Positions 54,101 through 54,981 of a stretch of 54,981 nucleotides of DNA are shown piece by piece. Source of the DNA: Natronomonas sp. (GTDB lineage Archaea; Halobacteriota; Halobacteria; Halobacteriales; Haloarculaceae). The notes under the pieces were generated by a model. That model saw nothing but the letters and a program-made list of their open reading frames with translations, had not been told where the DNA came from and made no database searches. How positions within the stretch are numbered: the stretch's first letter is position 1; each line of letters starts with the position of its first letter. The stretch spans positions 1 to 54,981 of the forward strand of contig NZ_JAQCNO010000028.1 of the NCBI RefSeq assembly GCF_028274965.1, given 5' to 3'. The position numbers and the translations under genes were made by a program.

Positions 54101-54981
54101 GAAGGACAACGAATCCGTCGGGATGGATCGTCGTTTCCTGCAGAAGTCTCATACGTCCCGCTTCAAAGCGAAGATGGGGTGTTCCTGGGATACGGGATGG
54201 TCATCAGAGATCTTACTAACCAGCGTCAACAGCAGCGCAGAACAGAGCGGTTCGTTGAGGAATCAGTCGACGTCGTGTCTATCTTAGATCGCGATGGGTG
54301 TTTCACCTATCTTAGTGGCTCTGCCGAACGGGTTCTCGGATATGATCCAACTCAGCTGAATCAAGAGAGTGTTTTTGATATTGTCCATCCTGAGGATCGG
54401 GAACGTGTAATGAAAGCGTTTTTCGCCGCCGTGGAGGATTCCGATTCAAGCGTTCAGCTAAAGTTCCAAGCAAGGGATGCGGATGACGAGTGGATTACCG
54501 TAGAGGCACGTGGACGGGATCTCTTTGACGATGAAGCAATTGGTGGGTTTCTGTTATATATACGTGACATCAGTGATATCAGAGAACAAACAAAAAAGTT
54601 CGAATCCGTATTCAATCAAACGTTCCAATTGACGGGACTGATGACCCAGAGTGGTGAAGTCCTTGAGCTAAACGACCCCCTCACGGAGTTCGGCGGCATG
54701 CAAGTGGAGGAGAACAGAGGCACACCGCTCTGGGAGTGTCCTCTGTTCGCGCATTCGTCTGAAGTGCAAACTCAGATCAGACAGGCAGTTACTGAAGCAT
54801 CTTCGGGTTCATTCGTTCGGTTCAACGTGGAAGCAGAAGGCGTTGATGGACTCGCCGGCTTCGACTTCTCGGTCAAGCCGATCTCAAGCCAGCACGGGGA
54901 GCTTAGCTTCCTGGTATTTGAGGCACGAGATATCACGGCTCAGGAGCAGCGTCGGCAACACGTCCAGGTCTTACACCGGAT
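51167..54981 (+). CDS. Multi-PAS sensor histidine kinase, 3' end beyond window
   Basis: An open frame of 1271 codons with no stop runs off the right edge. Domains: GAF-like (about 10-165), then nine PAS-type units starting near residues 178, 297, 418, 543, 661, 788, 913, 1033 and 1150, each ending in an (R)D(V/I)T/S-type junction. PAS1 (SNDAIFISDSDANFVRVNQ), PAS2 and PAS4 (near-duplicate SDGIAILENEEYTYVD / RDGFAILEDGEYTYID). PAS5 is LOV-like with GRNPRFLQGPGTDP (photoactive Cys replaced by P700). The window ends at QHVQVLHR, just where the phospho-acceptor helix (RHNLRN-type) should follow. No membrane segment is seen, so it is a cytosolic sensor. TATA at 51133-51142 suggests a leaderless mRNA. 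Confidence 0.9.
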   Translation, partial: MSDGDAYTEHTPAGLLELSSELNQADSIESVSVVAVRMLDLNFDAPLSAIWEYDEEGNELHPIAESTEAQEVIGDAPILPVDSLAGRVYRQNRPEAFDDVHEADGTYNSDTPIRSEILVPISDFGVLSVGATEVDAFTEKDSELAKLVVSNLEPVISRIRHFEELQAERDWTHTLFEGSNDAIFISDSDANFVRVNQAACELTGYEREELLSMRIPDLHEGVDLHAYRDYHAQILAGEPATTDAKLLRSDDSKIDVEFSNRRIKRDGTAYMHTVARDVTEQRERRRRLESFNSAIENASDGIAILENEEYTYVDQTHAEMYGFEDKDELLGQTWHELYTDPVEVERIEDEALSALRSDGEWRGTVTASPEGKGEFPTELSLTRLEDDRIVCVVRDVSEKYRRQAELRENERRFESVFEDPEMLVGLLETDGGVIDINETALDYASNDKSDILGEPFWEGDWWSHSSDLQEDLKDWIERAAAGEYISYQAEHPDQDGDSRFIMGTIRPVAGESGVESLVVSGRDITPREQRRRELETFQQAVEDARDGFAILEDGEYTYIDETHVDMYEFDDTDQLLGNSWRMLYDEDEVERLESEVFPALESEGHWRGKVTGSQPDGSTFPADLSLSVIDDGPLVCTVRDRTAQRERERELELKEQAIDSSNVGVMITDSQREDNPIEYINDGFTDITGYQEDDALGRNPRFLQGPGTDPDELSKLREAIAAGEPVTVELKNYRKDGSEYWNRLSVTPVTDADGALSKFIGIQQDVTGRRQRTRSLAEQNRKLELVLSGTGTGIAEWRLETDRMSFDETLVELFGHDPDNEEEFLRTVAPEDRDRVRDLLDQLGDISSLSVEFRVIDTDGQTRWVHTDAVLRHDDEGERKLIAIATDITEQKRRIRQIQQERKRFEILSESLEEYAFVLLDDDGRIDGWNDGAADIFGYDEGTAIGMPVAELHPEQEQKRGIADRLLTQASLAGESAHEGQRIRRDGSSFPAEVSYVPLQSEDGVFLGYGMVIRDLTNQRQQQRRTERFVEESVDVVSILDRDGCFTYLSGSAERVLGYDPTQLNQESVFDIVHPEDRERVMKAFFAAVEDSDSSVQLKFQARDADDEWITVEARGRDLFDDEAIGGFLLYIRDISDIREQTKKFESVFNQTFQLTGLMTQSGEVLELNDPLTEFGGMQVEENRGTPLWECPLFAHSSEVQTQIRQAVTEASSGSFVRFNVEAEGVDGLAGFDFSVKPISSQHGELSFLVFEARDITAQEQRRQHVQVLHR

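Overview
The window comes from a haloarchaeon, an extremely halophilic euryarchaeon. The evidence is the high GC content, the Asp/Glu-rich proteins with few lysines, archaeal TATA boxes 25-35 nt upstream of starts (largely leaderless genes), archaellum genes (arlH, arlI, arlJ), CheF proteins, Pelota, RtcB, Lhr, an archaeal NFACT/RqcH and an MBF1 regulator. The genus cannot be fixed from sequence alone; the leu/ilv order is typical of the Haloferax/Halorubrum side.

Positions 1-8676: a gamma-carbonic-anhydrase-like gene leaves the left edge on the minus strand and is broken by an in-frame TAG. The complete branched-chain amino acid cluster leuA, ilvB, ilvN, ilvC, a small conserved ORF, leuC, leuD, leuB then runs on the plus strand. 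Most of its genes overlap by ATGA or nearly touch. Both transcription units appear to begin with short leaderless leader ORFs. The ilvB leader lies behind a perfect 8-1-8 palindrome, ends in a run of branched-chain codons, and its last codons form one arm of a strong hairpin.

Positions 8677-17303: housekeeping genes, namely a DUF5799-like protein, OsmC, an MBL hydrolase, a GNAT, an FAH-family enzyme, a CopD-like membrane protein, MobA, HisC, an archaeal adenylate kinase, a CDP-alcohol phosphatidyltransferase and MBF1. A decayed TnpB/IS1341-type right end sits at about 10500-10751.

Positions 17304-32167: motility. An arlCDE-arlH-arlI-arlJ-cheF operon runs forward, followed by a VOC dioxygenase. 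An oppositely oriented cheB-cheA-cheR-HEAT-cheF operon follows. arlF, arlG, the archaellins, cheY, cheW, cheC and cheD are not here.

Positions 32394-44308: an RNA and ribosome quality-control neighbourhood with RtcB, Lhr helicase, an RNase Z-like MBL protein, Pelota and RqcH, interleaved with membrane proteins. Positions 44401-49182 hold cell-envelope genes (sulfatase-like protein, GT2 glycosyltransferase, LPG-synthase-like flippase, AI-2E-type transporter) and a small zinc ribbon.

From about 49950 to the right edge the DNA is visibly richer in A/T and carries gene debris (including a MazF/PemK-like C-terminus), a winged-helix regulator, and a divergent, very large multi-PAS sensor kinase that runs off the window. 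This looks like an acquired island.
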